DNA of 64,000 nt. Origin: Microbacterium sp. UFMG61. Lineage in GTDB: Bacteria > Actinomycetota > Actinomycetes > Actinomycetales > Microbacteriaceae. The position numbers and the translations under genes were made by a program. The stretch lies in the NCBI RefSeq assembly GCF_015354505.1, contig NZ_JACAFP010000002.1, positions 62,001-126,000 on the forward strand, in the 5' to 3' direction. The notes under the pieces were generated by a model that did not search any database, was not told the origin of the DNA, and saw only the letters and a program-made list of their open reading frames with translations. Positions 43,879 through 52,402 of this stretch are shown one piece after another (position 1 is the stretch's first letter; each line of letters starts with the position of its first letter).

Positions 43879-46158
43879 ATGACTGAATCCACTCCTCTGC
43901 CCGCCGAGATCGTCGCCGGGCTCACTCTCGAAGAGAAGGCCGCGCTCACGAGCGGTGGAACCTTCTGGACGACGAAGGGAGTAGAGAGCGCCGGTATTCC
44001 CAAGATCATGCTCACGGATGGACCGCACGGTCTGCGCAAGCAACGCGAGACCGGTGACCACCTCGGGATCGGTGACAGCGTTCCAGCCACCTGTTTTCCG
44101 CCTGCGGTCGGGCTCGGCTCCTCGTGGGACGTGGGTTTGGTGGAGCGCGTCGGAGAGGCACTCGGCACCGAGGCAGCGATCGAGAACGTCGCGGTTTTGC
44201 TCGGCCCTGGCCTGAACATCAAACGTTCGCCTCTCTGCGGACGGAACTTCGAGTACGTGTCGGAAGACCCGATTGTGTCCGGAGAGGTCGGTGCCGCCCT
44301 GGTGCGCGGCATACAGTCGAAGGGCGTCGGTGCCTCGGTGAAGCACTTCGCCGCGAACAATCAGGAGAACGATCGCATGCGCGCGTCGAGCGATGTCGAC
44401 GAGCGGCCGCTGCGAGAGGTCTACCTACGGGGATTCCAGCGCGTCGTCGAGGATGCGCAGCCGTGGACGGTCATGTGCTCGTACAACCGCATCAACGGAG
44501 TCTACGCATCGGAAGACCCGTGGCTTTTGACCCACGTGCTCCGCGACGAGTGGGGTTTCGACGGTCTTGTAGTTTCTGACTGGGGGGCCGTGAACGAGCG
44601 CGTTGCGTCGATCGCCGCCGGGATGGACTTGGAGATGCCGTCCAACGGCGGGGAGACGGACGCGCAGATCATCGCTGCCGTGCGCAATGGAACGTTGGCC
44701 GAATCGGTTGTGGATGTCGCGACGACCCGCATCGTGAATCTTGTGCAGAAGTCGCAGGCCGGCGCTGGTGACGTCGCGGGTCCGCTCGACGTCGACGCTC
44801 ACCATGCGCTCGCTCGCGAGGCGGCGGGTCGAGGGATCGTGCTGCTGAAGAACGAAAGGGAGACTCTGCCGATCAGCTCGACGGCATCGGTAGCGGTGAT
44901 CGGGCTCTTCGCAGAGAAGCCGCGTTACCAGGGTGCAGGCTCCTCGAAGGTCACTCCCACGCGGCTTGACAACGCCCGGGATGAGATCGCTGAATACGCC
45001 GGTCAAGGCAACTCGTTCTATGCGCAGGGCTACAAGGTCAGCTCGCGAGACGACGCAGACTCCGAAGAGCTGCGTCGAGCGGCCGTAGAGCTCGCGGCGG
45101 CGAAGGATGTTGCGGTGCTCTTCCTCGGACTTCCCGAAGCGGCCGAAGCCGAAGGTTACGACCGTGAGCACATCGACCTTCCGGACGACCAGTTGGCGCT
45201 GCTCGATGCTGTTCTCGGGGTGACCCCGAACGTCGTCGTAGTGCTCTCCAACGGCAGTGTGGTCGCACTGCCGTTCGCCGACCGTGTGCCCGCGATCATC
45301 GAAGCGTGGCTGCTCGGTCAAGCGGGCGGTGGCGCGATCGCCGACGTGCTCTATGGGGCGGTTAATCCTTCGGCGAAGCTCACGGAGACGATCCCGCTGC
45401 GGTTGCAGGACAACCCGTCGTACTTGAACTTCGGCGGCACCGACGGGCACGTGCGCTACGGCGAAGGCTTGTTCGTGGGCTACCGCTGGTATGACGCGAG
45501 AGATCTGGATGTGGCGTTCCCGTTCGGGCACGGACTCTCATACACCACGTTCGAGTATTCCGACGCCGTGGCGTCCGTCGGGCCAAACGGAGACGTCGAA
45601 GTGCGGGTCCGCATCACGAACACTGGGGACCGCGCAGGGCGCGAGGTCGTGCAGATCTACACCTCGCTGGCAGAGTCAACCATTCAGAGGCCCGTTCGCG
45701 AGCTCAAGGCGTTCGCATCAGTGGCACTCGACCCGGGGGAGACCCGCGATGTGATGCAGGTCGTGCGCCGCGACGATCTGGCGTATTGGCATGTCACCGC
45801 GCAGCGGTGGGTGGTGGAGGGTGGCGATTACACGTTCGATATTGCTGCGTCGAGTCGGGATCTGCGCGCGCGGGCTACGGCGCCGATGGAGGGTGATGTC
45901 CTCTCGCTGCCTCTGACGCGTCAGTCCTCACTGGGTGAGGCATTCGCACACCCCATCGCGGGACCGATCGTGCAGAAGATCATGGCGGCGAACGGACCCG
46001 GCGATGCGGCGTCGATCATGCCGGAAGACGTCGACATGATGAAGATGATCGAGTCGATGCCGCTCGGACGCATGGCGATGTTCCCGGGTGATGACTTCTC
46101 CACGGAGACGATCGATCGGCTCATCGCGACGGCAAACGCTCCCAGAGCTGAGGCCTGA
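43879..46158 (+). CDS. Beta-glucosidase, GH3
   Basis: A 759-residue GH3 enzyme with the (beta/alpha)8 domain (MLTDGPHGLRKQ, KHFAANNQENDRM), nucleophile D234 in LVVSDWGAVNERV, the second alpha/beta sandwich domain (NGSVVALPFADRVPAIIEAWLLGQAGG), and a C-terminal fibronectin-III-like domain (GREVVQIYTS). There is no signal peptide, so it is cytoplasmic. It may cleave glucosides of phenolics or beta-gluco-oligosaccharides. It follows pcaF by 77 bp and is convergent with GH1; a decayed partial copy lies beyond GH1. Confidence 0.94.
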   Translation: MTESTPLPAEIVAGLTLEEKAALTSGGTFWTTKGVESAGIPKIMLTDGPHGLRKQRETGDHLGIGDSVPATCFPPAVGLGSSWDVGLVERVGEALGTEAAIENVAVLLGPGLNIKRSPLCGRNFEYVSEDPIVSGEVGAALVRGIQSKGVGASVKHFAANNQENDRMRASSDVDERPLREVYLRGFQRVVEDAQPWTVMCSYNRINGVYASEDPWLLTHVLRDEWGFDGLVVSDWGAVNERVASIAAGMDLEMPSNGGETDAQIIAAVRNGTLAESVVDVATTRIVNLVQKSQAGAGDVAGPLDVDAHHALAREAAGRGIVLLKNERETLPISSTASVAVIGLFAEKPRYQGAGSSKVTPTRLDNARDEIAEYAGQGNSFYAQGYKVSSRDDADSEELRRAAVELAAAKDVAVLFLGLPEAAEAEGYDREHIDLPDDQLALLDAVLGVTPNVVVVLSNGSVVALPFADRVPAIIEAWLLGQAGGGAIADVLYGAVNPSAKLTETIPLRLQDNPSYLNFGGTDGHVRYGEGLFVGYRWYDARDLDVAFPFGHGLSYTTFEYSDAVASVGPNGDVEVRVRITNTGDRAGREVVQIYTSLAESTIQRPVRELKAFASVALDPGETRDVMQVVRRDDLAYWHVTAQRWVVEGGDYTFDIAASSRDLRARATAPMEGDVLSLPLTRQSSLGEAFAHPIAGPIVQKIMAANGPGDAASIMPEDVDMMKMIESMPLGRMAMFPGDDFSTETIDRLIATANAPRAEA

Positions 46159-46161
46159 AAA

Positions 46162-46205
46162 GACGAGGGATGCCGCGGCGCTGCAGCGTCGCGGCATCCT
46201 TCGTC
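46162..46205. terminator. Bidirectional terminator between GH3 and GH1
   Basis: GACGAGGGATGCCGCG and CGCGGCATCCTTCGTC pair over 15 of 16 positions, in the gap between the two convergent glucosidase genes. Confidence 0.8.
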
Positions 46206-46234
46206 ATGCTGAGATCACTCGATCGCGCGTCGTC

Positions 46235-47476
46235 TCACACGCCGCGCGCCGCGGCCACGAGTCCGGCGTACACGTCTGCACTGGGCTTGGCCGTGCGCTC
46301 GAAGGTGTCGGGATCGACTTCATGCAGTCCGAGCTTCGGGCTGTATCCGAAGATCCACTCGAAGTTGTCCATGAGGGTCCAGTGGCAATACCCGAGTACC
46401 GGCACGCCGTTCGAGATCGCCTTCGCAAGCCCCGCGAGCGACGGCGCGATGAAGTCGGCACGGATGCTGTCATCGGGCGTGCTGACGCCGTGCTCGCTCA
46501 CGAGCACAGGCACGCGGCTCACCTCGTAGGCGTACTCGACAGCGCCTCGCAGAGAATCCGCGTCGACGGCGGTGCCCATCCCGTTCACCACCGCACCCTC
46601 GACGGGAGGAAGCACTCCGTCGGGACCGTAGTGAAGGCGCTCGTAGTTCTGCACGCCGATGAAGTCATCACCTCGGGCCAGCTCGAGCCAATAGTCGTAG
46701 ACTTCGGCACGCTTGCGGTCGCGCATCGCTTCCCCGCCCGGTGCCGCCACGTCATCACACATCGCCAGCGAGAGTCCGACGCGGAGATCGGGGCGGTGTG
46801 CCTTGATAGCTGCCTTTCCCGCGGCATGAGCTGCGGTCATTCCTGCGCGCATCCCGGGGAAGTCCTCGTGCAGCATGACGTTGCCTGCGCGATAACGCTC
46901 GACACCAGCTGAGATTGCCGCGGCTTCCAGGGTCTTTCGTTCAAGATCCACGATGAAGTCCGGAAGTCCCGCCCACGTGAGCATCTCCGGCAGGTCGGGC
47001 TCGTTGAAGGTGACGGCCAGGGCGATCCTGTCGCCGAAACGCTCCATCACGACGCCGCAGTACCGAGCGAAGAGCTCGGAGGCGCCTTCGTCGAGCCAGG
47101 CGCCGCGGGCGGCGAACCAGTGCGGTGAGGTGAAGTGGTTGAACGTCACGATCGGCGCCAGGCCGCGCGCGATGCATCCGTCGACGACCGCCTCGTAATG
47201 CGCGAGCGCATCTTCGGAGAACTCGCCCTCCGTGGGTTCGATGCGGGCCCACTCCACGGAGAAGCGGTAGGCGTTCAGGTTCATCGCCGCGACGATGTCG
47301 AGATCCGACTCCCAGCGTTCCCAGCCGTTGGCGGCCTTGCCAGAGCGGTCCTGGAAGATCGTCGGCGTCACGTTCTCGAGGAACCAGGTGTCACTATGGA
47401 CGTTGTCGCCCTCGTTCTGGTGGCCGGCGGTCGCGACGCCCCAGAGGAAGTCCTTCGGGAAATCTGTGGTGGTCAT
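46235..47476 (-). CDS. Beta-glucosidase, GH1
   Basis: A 413-residue GH1 enzyme beginning FPKDFLWGVATAGHQNEGDN, the family N-terminal signature. The acid/base is E159 in TFNEPDL and the nucleophile E328 in VSEHGVS, where most members have ENG, so His replaces Asn next to the nucleophile. YCHWTLMDNFEW completes the aglycone-site region. There is no signal peptide. GGAAGGAT lies upstream of the ATG. An AT-rich palindromic region lies 40-75 bp upstream. Confidence 0.93.
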   Translation of the reverse strand: MTTTDFPKDFLWGVATAGHQNEGDNVHSDTWFLENVTPTIFQDRSGKAANGWERWESDLDIVAAMNLNAYRFSVEWARIEPTEGEFSEDALAHYEAVVDGCIARGLAPIVTFNHFTSPHWFAARGAWLDEGASELFARYCGVVMERFGDRIALAVTFNEPDLPEMLTWAGLPDFIVDLERKTLEAAAISAGVERYRAGNVMLHEDFPGMRAGMTAAHAAGKAAIKAHRPDLRVGLSLAMCDDVAAPGGEAMRDRKRAEVYDYWLELARGDDFIGVQNYERLHYGPDGVLPPVEGAVVNGMGTAVDADSLRGAVEYAYEVSRVPVLVSEHGVSTPDDSIRADFIAPSLAGLAKAISNGVPVLGYCHWTLMDNFEWIFGYSPKLGLHEVDPDTFERTAKPSADVYAGLVAAARGV

Positions 47477-47517
47477 CGTTGATCCTTCCAACCGTTTGTC
47501 TTGCCTTCTGAATTCAT

Positions 47518-47551
47518 TGAATGAAAGTATTTTTCACTCAGTGAGTCAACC
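47518..47551 (-). promoter_or_regulatory. Palindromic operator-like sites upstream of the GH1 gene
   Basis: TGAATGAAA (47518-47526) and TTTTCACTCA (47531-47540) are inverted copies with one mismatch, overlapping a second palindrome ACTCA-G-TGAGT (47536-47546). The AT-rich patch stands out in this GC-rich DNA and probably holds the GH1 promoter and a repressor site. Confidence 0.45.
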
Positions 47552-47714
47552 ATAGTCGGGTGTTTGGTCTTGGTTCAAGAGATCGGAAGCCGCAATGACG
47601 CACGATTCGACCGGCGCTACCTCGGCATTCAGGGCCACGCACGCGGGGCGAGGGTGTCTTTCTCTGCAGGCTTCCTGGTCGAAGACAACGATCCAGGGAA
47701 AGATGCCGAACTCC

Positions 47715-48567
47715 GTCGAGGCGTGGCGGCTGGGTCAGGCTGGCGGCACTGCGATCGCTGACGTCCTCTACGGCGAGGTGAATCCTTCGGACAAGCTCCC
47801 GGAGACGATTCCGATCCGCTTGCAGGATTCTCCCGCCTCTCTTGATGTCGACGTCGACGTCGACGACGGAGCCGTCCGATACAGCGAGGGGCTCTTCGTT
47901 GGTATCGGTGGTACGACGCGCGCGGGCTGGAGGTCGCGTACCCGTTTGGGCACGGCCTCTCCTACACCTCGTTCGACTACGGCCAGGCGACGGTGGCGTC
48001 CGCGAGCGCATCGCGCGACATCGAGGTCCGCGTGACGATCACCAATGTCGGAGACCGCGATGGGAGGGAGATCGTTCAGGTGTACACATCCCTTCCGGGC
48101 TCGTCGGTGCAGCGACCGCCGCGCGAACTGAAGGCATTCGCGATCGCGGAGATTCCTGCGGGTGCGAGCCGAGAGGTGGTGCTAACGTCCGCCGCGATGA
48201 CCTCGCCTACTGGAACTCGGTTGCGCAGCGATGGGTCGTCGAGGCCGGCGAGTACGTCTTCGATGTGGCGGCATCCAGCCGCGACATCCGCTCGACTGCG
48301 TCACTGCACGTCGAGGGTGACGCCTACGTGCCGACGGTCTCGCACCAGTCGACACTCGCCGAGGCGATCGTGCACCCCACAGTCGGGCCGGCGCTTCGTG
48401 CGATTTTGGACGAGGAAGCCCCATCTGGATTCCTCGCGATGGGGGACGCAGACAGGATCGTGGCGATCATGGGTGACTTCCCGCTGGTGCGATTCGCACG
48501 GATCGCCGGCGGTGCCCTGCGGCCAGAGGTGCTCGACGCGATCATCGAGTCGTATCGCGCGGAATGA
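47715..48567 (+). pseudogene. Decayed GH3 beta-glucosidase, C-terminal third only
   Basis: Homology to the intact GH3 gene begins at VEAWRLGQAGGTAIADVLYG and runs to its C-terminus. The frame breaks twice. Near 47903 one base is missing, so RYSEGLFVG is followed out of frame by YRWYDARGLEVAYPFGHG. Near 48185 another base is missing, before RRDDLAYWNSVAQRWVVE. The N-terminal two thirds, including the nucleophile Asp, are gone. The end keeps its stop and a strong terminator. It is a degraded relative of the 43879-46158 gene, from tandem duplication or an older locus. Confidence 0.85.
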
Positions 48568-48568
48568 G

Positions 48569-48611
48569 AGCGAGTCGACCGGCTCGAGACTGTCGAGCCG
48601 GTCGACTCGCT
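48569..48611. terminator. Perfect 19-bp stem terminator
   Basis: AGCGAGTCGACCGGCTCGA, loop of 5, and its exact complement. It sits between the GH3 remnant and the convergent esterase gene and could serve both strands. Confidence 0.85.
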
Positions 48612-48618
48612 GCGTTGG

Positions 48619-49593
48619 CTAAGCTCCTTCGCCGAGCCGAGCGCGGAGGTAAGCTACCGCGCGTTCGATCGGCGGTTCCGGGTCTGAGCCTTCGAAAACA
48701 TGCTTAGCTCCCGGCACTCGAACGAGTTCAGCGTCGCCGCCGGCGGCCTTGAGCCCTGCCAATAGTTGCTCACTCTGCGAGATCGGCACGAGTGAGTCAT
48801 CCTCGCCGTGCACCAGGAGAAACGGCGGCGGAGTGGAGCCCACGTTGTTGATGGGCGAAAGCAGGCGTCTTGCATCGGCTGCAGGCAAGGGCGAGTTCGA
48901 CAGGACTACGGTCGTGGGATCTGCGTGCTCGCGGCCCCCAGCGCTGAGCAAGATCTCGACGACTTCAGCGGGGAGCGAATCGAAGAGCGAGGGCATCGTG
49001 TCGACGTCGGACACTCCGTAGAAGTCGACGACAGGTGACACAGCGCTGCTCGGTCCGGTGATGCCTTCTGAACCTTCGAGTGCGGGATCCTTAGCTAGCC
49101 CCAGAAGGGCGACGAGATGGCCTCCGGCCGACTCGCCCCATGCGCCTATTCGATCGGGATCGATACCTAGCTCAACAGCGAAGTGACGGATGTATCTCAC
49201 CGCAGCTTTCGCATCATGAATCTGTGCCGGGAACGGTGCTTCCCTGGAGTGCCGATAGTCGATCGCCACTATGGCTAGCCCTGCGTCTATCGCTTTTTGG
49301 AACAGCATGCCTTCGGGCCAATATTCCGGCGGCATCTGTCGGCTACCGAACAGCCAGGCCCCTCCGTGGACCCAGATAACGCACGGACTCGGTCCTGACG
49401 CCGCCTTCGGGGTATAGACGTCGAGGTGGAGCGGCCGGTAACCGTCGGGGATCGAGTATGTCAGCGAGGGAAAGATGTGGGCATCTCTCGGCTGCTGCCG
49501 TTCAGCAGTCCCTGGGGGATGAAAGGTGGGAGGGCCGATGACGCGCGCTGGCTGATCATCTACCGTTTCACCACGAGCGTTATCAAGGTTCAT
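48619..49593 (-). CDS. Alpha/beta hydrolase, HSL-type esterase
   Basis: A 324-residue hydrolase with the oxyanion motif VIWVHGGAWLFGSR near residue 70, nucleophile Ser in GAWGESAGGHL, acid Asp in VHGEDDSLVPI and His in GAKHVFEGSDP. It has no signal peptide, so it acts on small imported esters. It is divergent from the importer operon at 49836. It may deacylate plant glycosides, but the substrate is not shown. Confidence 0.9.
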   Translation of the reverse strand: MNLDNARGETVDDQPARVIGPPTFHPPGTAERQQPRDAHIFPSLTYSIPDGYRPLHLDVYTPKAASGPSPCVIWVHGGAWLFGSRQMPPEYWPEGMLFQKAIDAGLAIVAIDYRHSREAPFPAQIHDAKAAVRYIRHFAVELGIDPDRIGAWGESAGGHLVALLGLAKDPALEGSEGITGPSSAVSPVVDFYGVSDVDTMPSLFDSLPAEVVEILLSAGGREHADPTTVVLSNSPLPAADARRLLSPINNVGSTPPPFLLVHGEDDSLVPISQSEQLLAGLKAAGGDAELVRVPGAKHVFEGSDPEPPIERAVAYLRARLGEGA

Positions 49594-49693
49594 TCGTCGT
49601 CGCTCCTCTGTGATCGGATCTCTGCAGCAGCTACGTTGGGGTTCATTCTATGAAACCCGGTTTCACTGGTGAAGACTAGAGCAGAAGGGCATG

Positions 49694-49708
49694 TTAGGCA
49701 TTTGCTAA
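49694..49708. promoter_or_regulatory. Candidate LysR box TTAG-N7-CTAA upstream of the importer operon
   Basis: TTAGGCATTTGCTAA, followed by CGCTAAC, has the T-N11-A symmetry of LysR sites. The same TTAG-N7-CTAA pattern, also followed by CG, lies just upstream of the LysR gene at 57331-57345. It is 128 bp before the SBP start. Confidence 0.55.
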
Positions 49709-49835
49709 CGCTAACCCGAGCGAATCCGAATTGCCAAAGAGTCGCTCTGCACCCACGCTAGGTCGAAACGGATCGTTCTTGACAGCCATCCGTCGACACC
49801 GTTGTCCATACTCACATCGATCACAGGAGATCCAG

Positions 49836-51401
49836 ATGTCTCGATTCAGTACCGCCCGCATGAGCGGCGCCGTTGCGGCAGTTGCCGTGTCGGCGCTCGC
49901 GCTTACCGCCTGCACAGGCGGGTCAGGCGGCGGGGAGTCCGGCGCAGCCCCGGACACGGCGAAGCTCGTTATCGCGTCCGATTCCGATCAGGCGGCGCTC
50001 GGCTACGACCCCGCTAGCTATGGCTCGGGTCAGAGGATGTTCTTCGAGGGGATCTATGACTCCCTCTTCGTGCTCGATGACGATGGGAAGGTCGTTCCTC
50101 AGCTCGTCACGAAGTTCGAGTTCAACGGCGATCAGACACAGCTGACCATGGATCTCGATACCGAGGCGACGTTCGCCGACGGATCCACACTCAGCGCCGA
50201 ACTAGTCAAGGAGAATCTCGCCGCGCGCGGCAATCCCGATCTGAGCGCCTACAGCGCGTTCGCTGCGGGCGGGGAAAACGAGATCACGGACGTGATCGTC
50301 GTGGACGAGGATACCGTCACGCTCGTGTTCGCCACCGCGAAACCTGGCTTCGAGGCTAACCTCACGGCGCCCGCAGGCATGATCGTCGGGCCTGCAGGTG
50401 CCGCCGATCGCGAGAGTTTGCTGTCCACGCCTGACGGCTCAGGGCCCCTTGCGATCGATGGCAAGGCCACCATCAAGGGGAACTCCTACCTTCTCGTGAA
50501 GAAGGACGGGCACCCCGGAGCGGACGCCTATGCTTTCGACTCGTACGAGTTTCGTCCTATCGCCGAGCCGCAAGCGCGCGCGAATGCCGTGATCTCAGGC
50601 GAAGTGGACCTGGCACTGCTCACCGCGGATTCCGTGCCTCAGGTCGAATCCGCTGGAGTCGAAGTGGCCACGAACGGTGGCACGGTCCAGAACCTCATTC
50701 CATGGGACAAGGTCGGCGCGACGGCCCCCCAATGGGGTGACCCTCGGGTCGTCCAGGCGCTGTCGATGGCGATCGATCGGGAGGAGTACATTGCTGCAGT
50801 ACATCCTGGTGAGATCCCCACAGCCAACGCCTTGCCGGCGGACAGCCCTGGATACTTGGCTGAGCTCGACGAGGAGTACGCGTATAACCCTGATGCGGCA
50901 AAGGACCTTCTCGCGCAAGCCGGCTATCCCGATGGGTTCACGTTCGACTTCACCATCGGCACGGGTAGCCAGCGTGATATGGAAGCAATCCAGAAGTACT
51001 GGGGCGAGATCGGCGTCACTGTCAATCTGAAGAACGCGGCGACGACCGAGGAGCTCTTCGGCGCGGTCTCCACAGAGGGCCTTGGCGGTCCGATCCCCTT
51101 CCAGTGGACCAACCCCGTCGGCCCGGTGTACGGCGCACTCTTCGGTTTTGCCAATTTTCACGGCGCCGAGAACGCTGATATCCAGGCGGCAGCGGGTGCG
51201 TACAGTGCAGCCGGTGACGATGAAGCTGCGCAGGAGGCCGCGCTTCAAGATCTCAACCGGTCGATCGTCGATTCCGGTTGGCTCATCCCGCTGTTCGAGC
51301 AGATCGCTCCATGGGGATACAACGACACGAAGGTTGCCGAACCCTCGTTCGTGGGGGCAGAGGTGTTCCCGCTCCTCGCGACGCTGCAGCCCGCGTCCTG
51401 A
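49836..51401 (+). CDS. ABC transporter substrate-binding lipoprotein, family 5
   Basis: A 521-residue SBP_bac_5 protein. It has a signal peptide with lipobox ALTAC near residue 26, a Gly-rich linker, then VIASDSDQAALGYDP. Family motifs are RMFFEGIYDSLFVLDDDGKVVPQL (split in two segments) and ATFADGSTLSAELVKENL. It differs clearly from the first SBP of the window. Upstream lies a LysR-type box and downstream the rest of an Opp/Dpp importer. Gene context (rhamnosidase, glucosidases, cupin) points to an oligosaccharide or glycoside ligand rather than a peptide. ATG preceded by CAGGAGA. Confidence 0.93.
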   Translation: MSRFSTARMSGAVAAVAVSALALTACTGGSGGGESGAAPDTAKLVIASDSDQAALGYDPASYGSGQRMFFEGIYDSLFVLDDDGKVVPQLVTKFEFNGDQTQLTMDLDTEATFADGSTLSAELVKENLAARGNPDLSAYSAFAAGGENEITDVIVVDEDTVTLVFATAKPGFEANLTAPAGMIVGPAGAADRESLLSTPDGSGPLAIDGKATIKGNSYLLVKKDGHPGADAYAFDSYEFRPIAEPQARANAVISGEVDLALLTADSVPQVESAGVEVATNGGTVQNLIPWDKVGATAPQWGDPRVVQALSMAIDREEYIAAVHPGEIPTANALPADSPGYLAELDEEYAYNPDAAKDLLAQAGYPDGFTFDFTIGTGSQRDMEAIQKYWGEIGVTVNLKNAATTEELFGAVSTEGLGGPIPFQWTNPVGPVYGALFGFANFHGAENADIQAAAGAYSAAGDDEAAQEAALQDLNRSIVDSGWLIPLFEQIAPWGYNDTKVAEPSFVGAEVFPLLATLQPAS

Positions 51402-51460
51402 CCTAATCAGATGTCGGTGCCTATGGGCGACTGTCGGCACCGACATCGCAAGGAGTGATG

Positions 51461-52402
51461 ATGCTCATCTTCATACTGAAGCGAGTCGCCTGGGCGATCC
51501 TTACGCTGCTGATCGCCTCATGGATCGCGTTCATGCTGGTCCATCTCTCGGGCTCCACGCCCGGCGGCGTGGCGCTCGGCCAGGGCGGCACCCCTGAAGA
51601 GATCAGGGCTTACAACGAAGCCATCGGATGGTATGACCCATGGATTCCGCAGTTCTTTTCATGGGTAGCGCCGGTTCTGCGGGGCGACTTCGGAACGTCT
51701 CTCATAGACGGGCGGTCGATCGGTGACGACATCGCGAAGAGATTGCCGGTGACCGCTGCCCTCGCGTTCTTCGGTACTGTGGTCAGCTCTGGCGTCGGTA
51801 TCGTGCTTGGGGTAGTTGCGGCTGTACGCGGTGGCGCTTTAGACCGGTTCATCACTGCGCTCTCGGGCATACTCCTCTCGGTCCCCGCCTTCTGGGTGGG
51901 TGTTCTCCTGGTTTACGTTTTCGCTGTTCAGCTCCGAGTATTTCCCGCTACCGGGTACGTTCCCCTAGATGTTGATCCGGGTGCTTGGGCGAGATCGATC
52001 GCACTTCCGGTCCTGACAATCGCCATCACGTCCGCAGCGGGAATCGCCCGTCAGACACGCGCATCGATGTCGGAGACCCTCACCCAGGAGCACATCAGGA
52101 TGCTTCGCGCGATCGGTACCCCGACGCCGCGGATCATCTATGTGCATGCGCTCCGTGGAGCAAGCTTGCCGATCATCGCGAGCGTGGCGATCCAGTTCAT
52201 CTTGCTCTTTGGCGGCTCAGTCATCATCGAGGTCCTTTTCGCACTACCGGGAATCGGCCAGGCCATGCAGGGGGCAACCGGAACCGCAGACCTGCCTTTC
52301 GTTCAGGCCCTCGTTCTGGTAGCGACTCTCGTGGTCGTCATCGTCAACCTGGGTCTTGAGCTGCTGACAAAGACCCTCGATCCGAAGCTGCGTGCATCAT
52401 GA
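51461..52402 (+). CDS. ABC transporter permease, DppB/OppB type
   Basis: A 313-residue permease opening MLIFILKRVAWAILTLLIAS, with a short extracytoplasmic loop, LLSVPAFWVGVLLVYVFAV, and the EAA region MSETLTQEHIRMLRAIGTPTP. AAGGAG ends 6 bp before the ATG at 51461; in-frame ATG 51458 and GTG 51455 are alternatives. A TTA leucine codon, rare in such GC-rich genes, occurs at 51839-51841. Confidence 0.93.
   Translation: MLIFILKRVAWAILTLLIASWIAFMLVHLSGSTPGGVALGQGGTPEEIRAYNEAIGWYDPWIPQFFSWVAPVLRGDFGTSLIDGRSIGDDIAKRLPVTAALAFFGTVVSSGVGIVLGVVAAVRGGALDRFITALSGILLSVPAFWVGVLLVYVFAVQLRVFPATGYVPLDVDPGAWARSIALPVLTIAITSAAGIARQTRASMSETLTQEHIRMLRAIGTPTPRIIYVHALRGASLPIIASVAIQFILLFGGSVIIEVLFALPGIGQAMQGATGTADLPFVQALVLVATLVVVIVNLGLELLTKTLDPKLRAS

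Noticed and set aside
47560..47714. Coding sequence before the GH3 remnant
   Set aside because: Short open stretches exist but none aligns with the matching part of the intact GH3 gene or any family I recognise.
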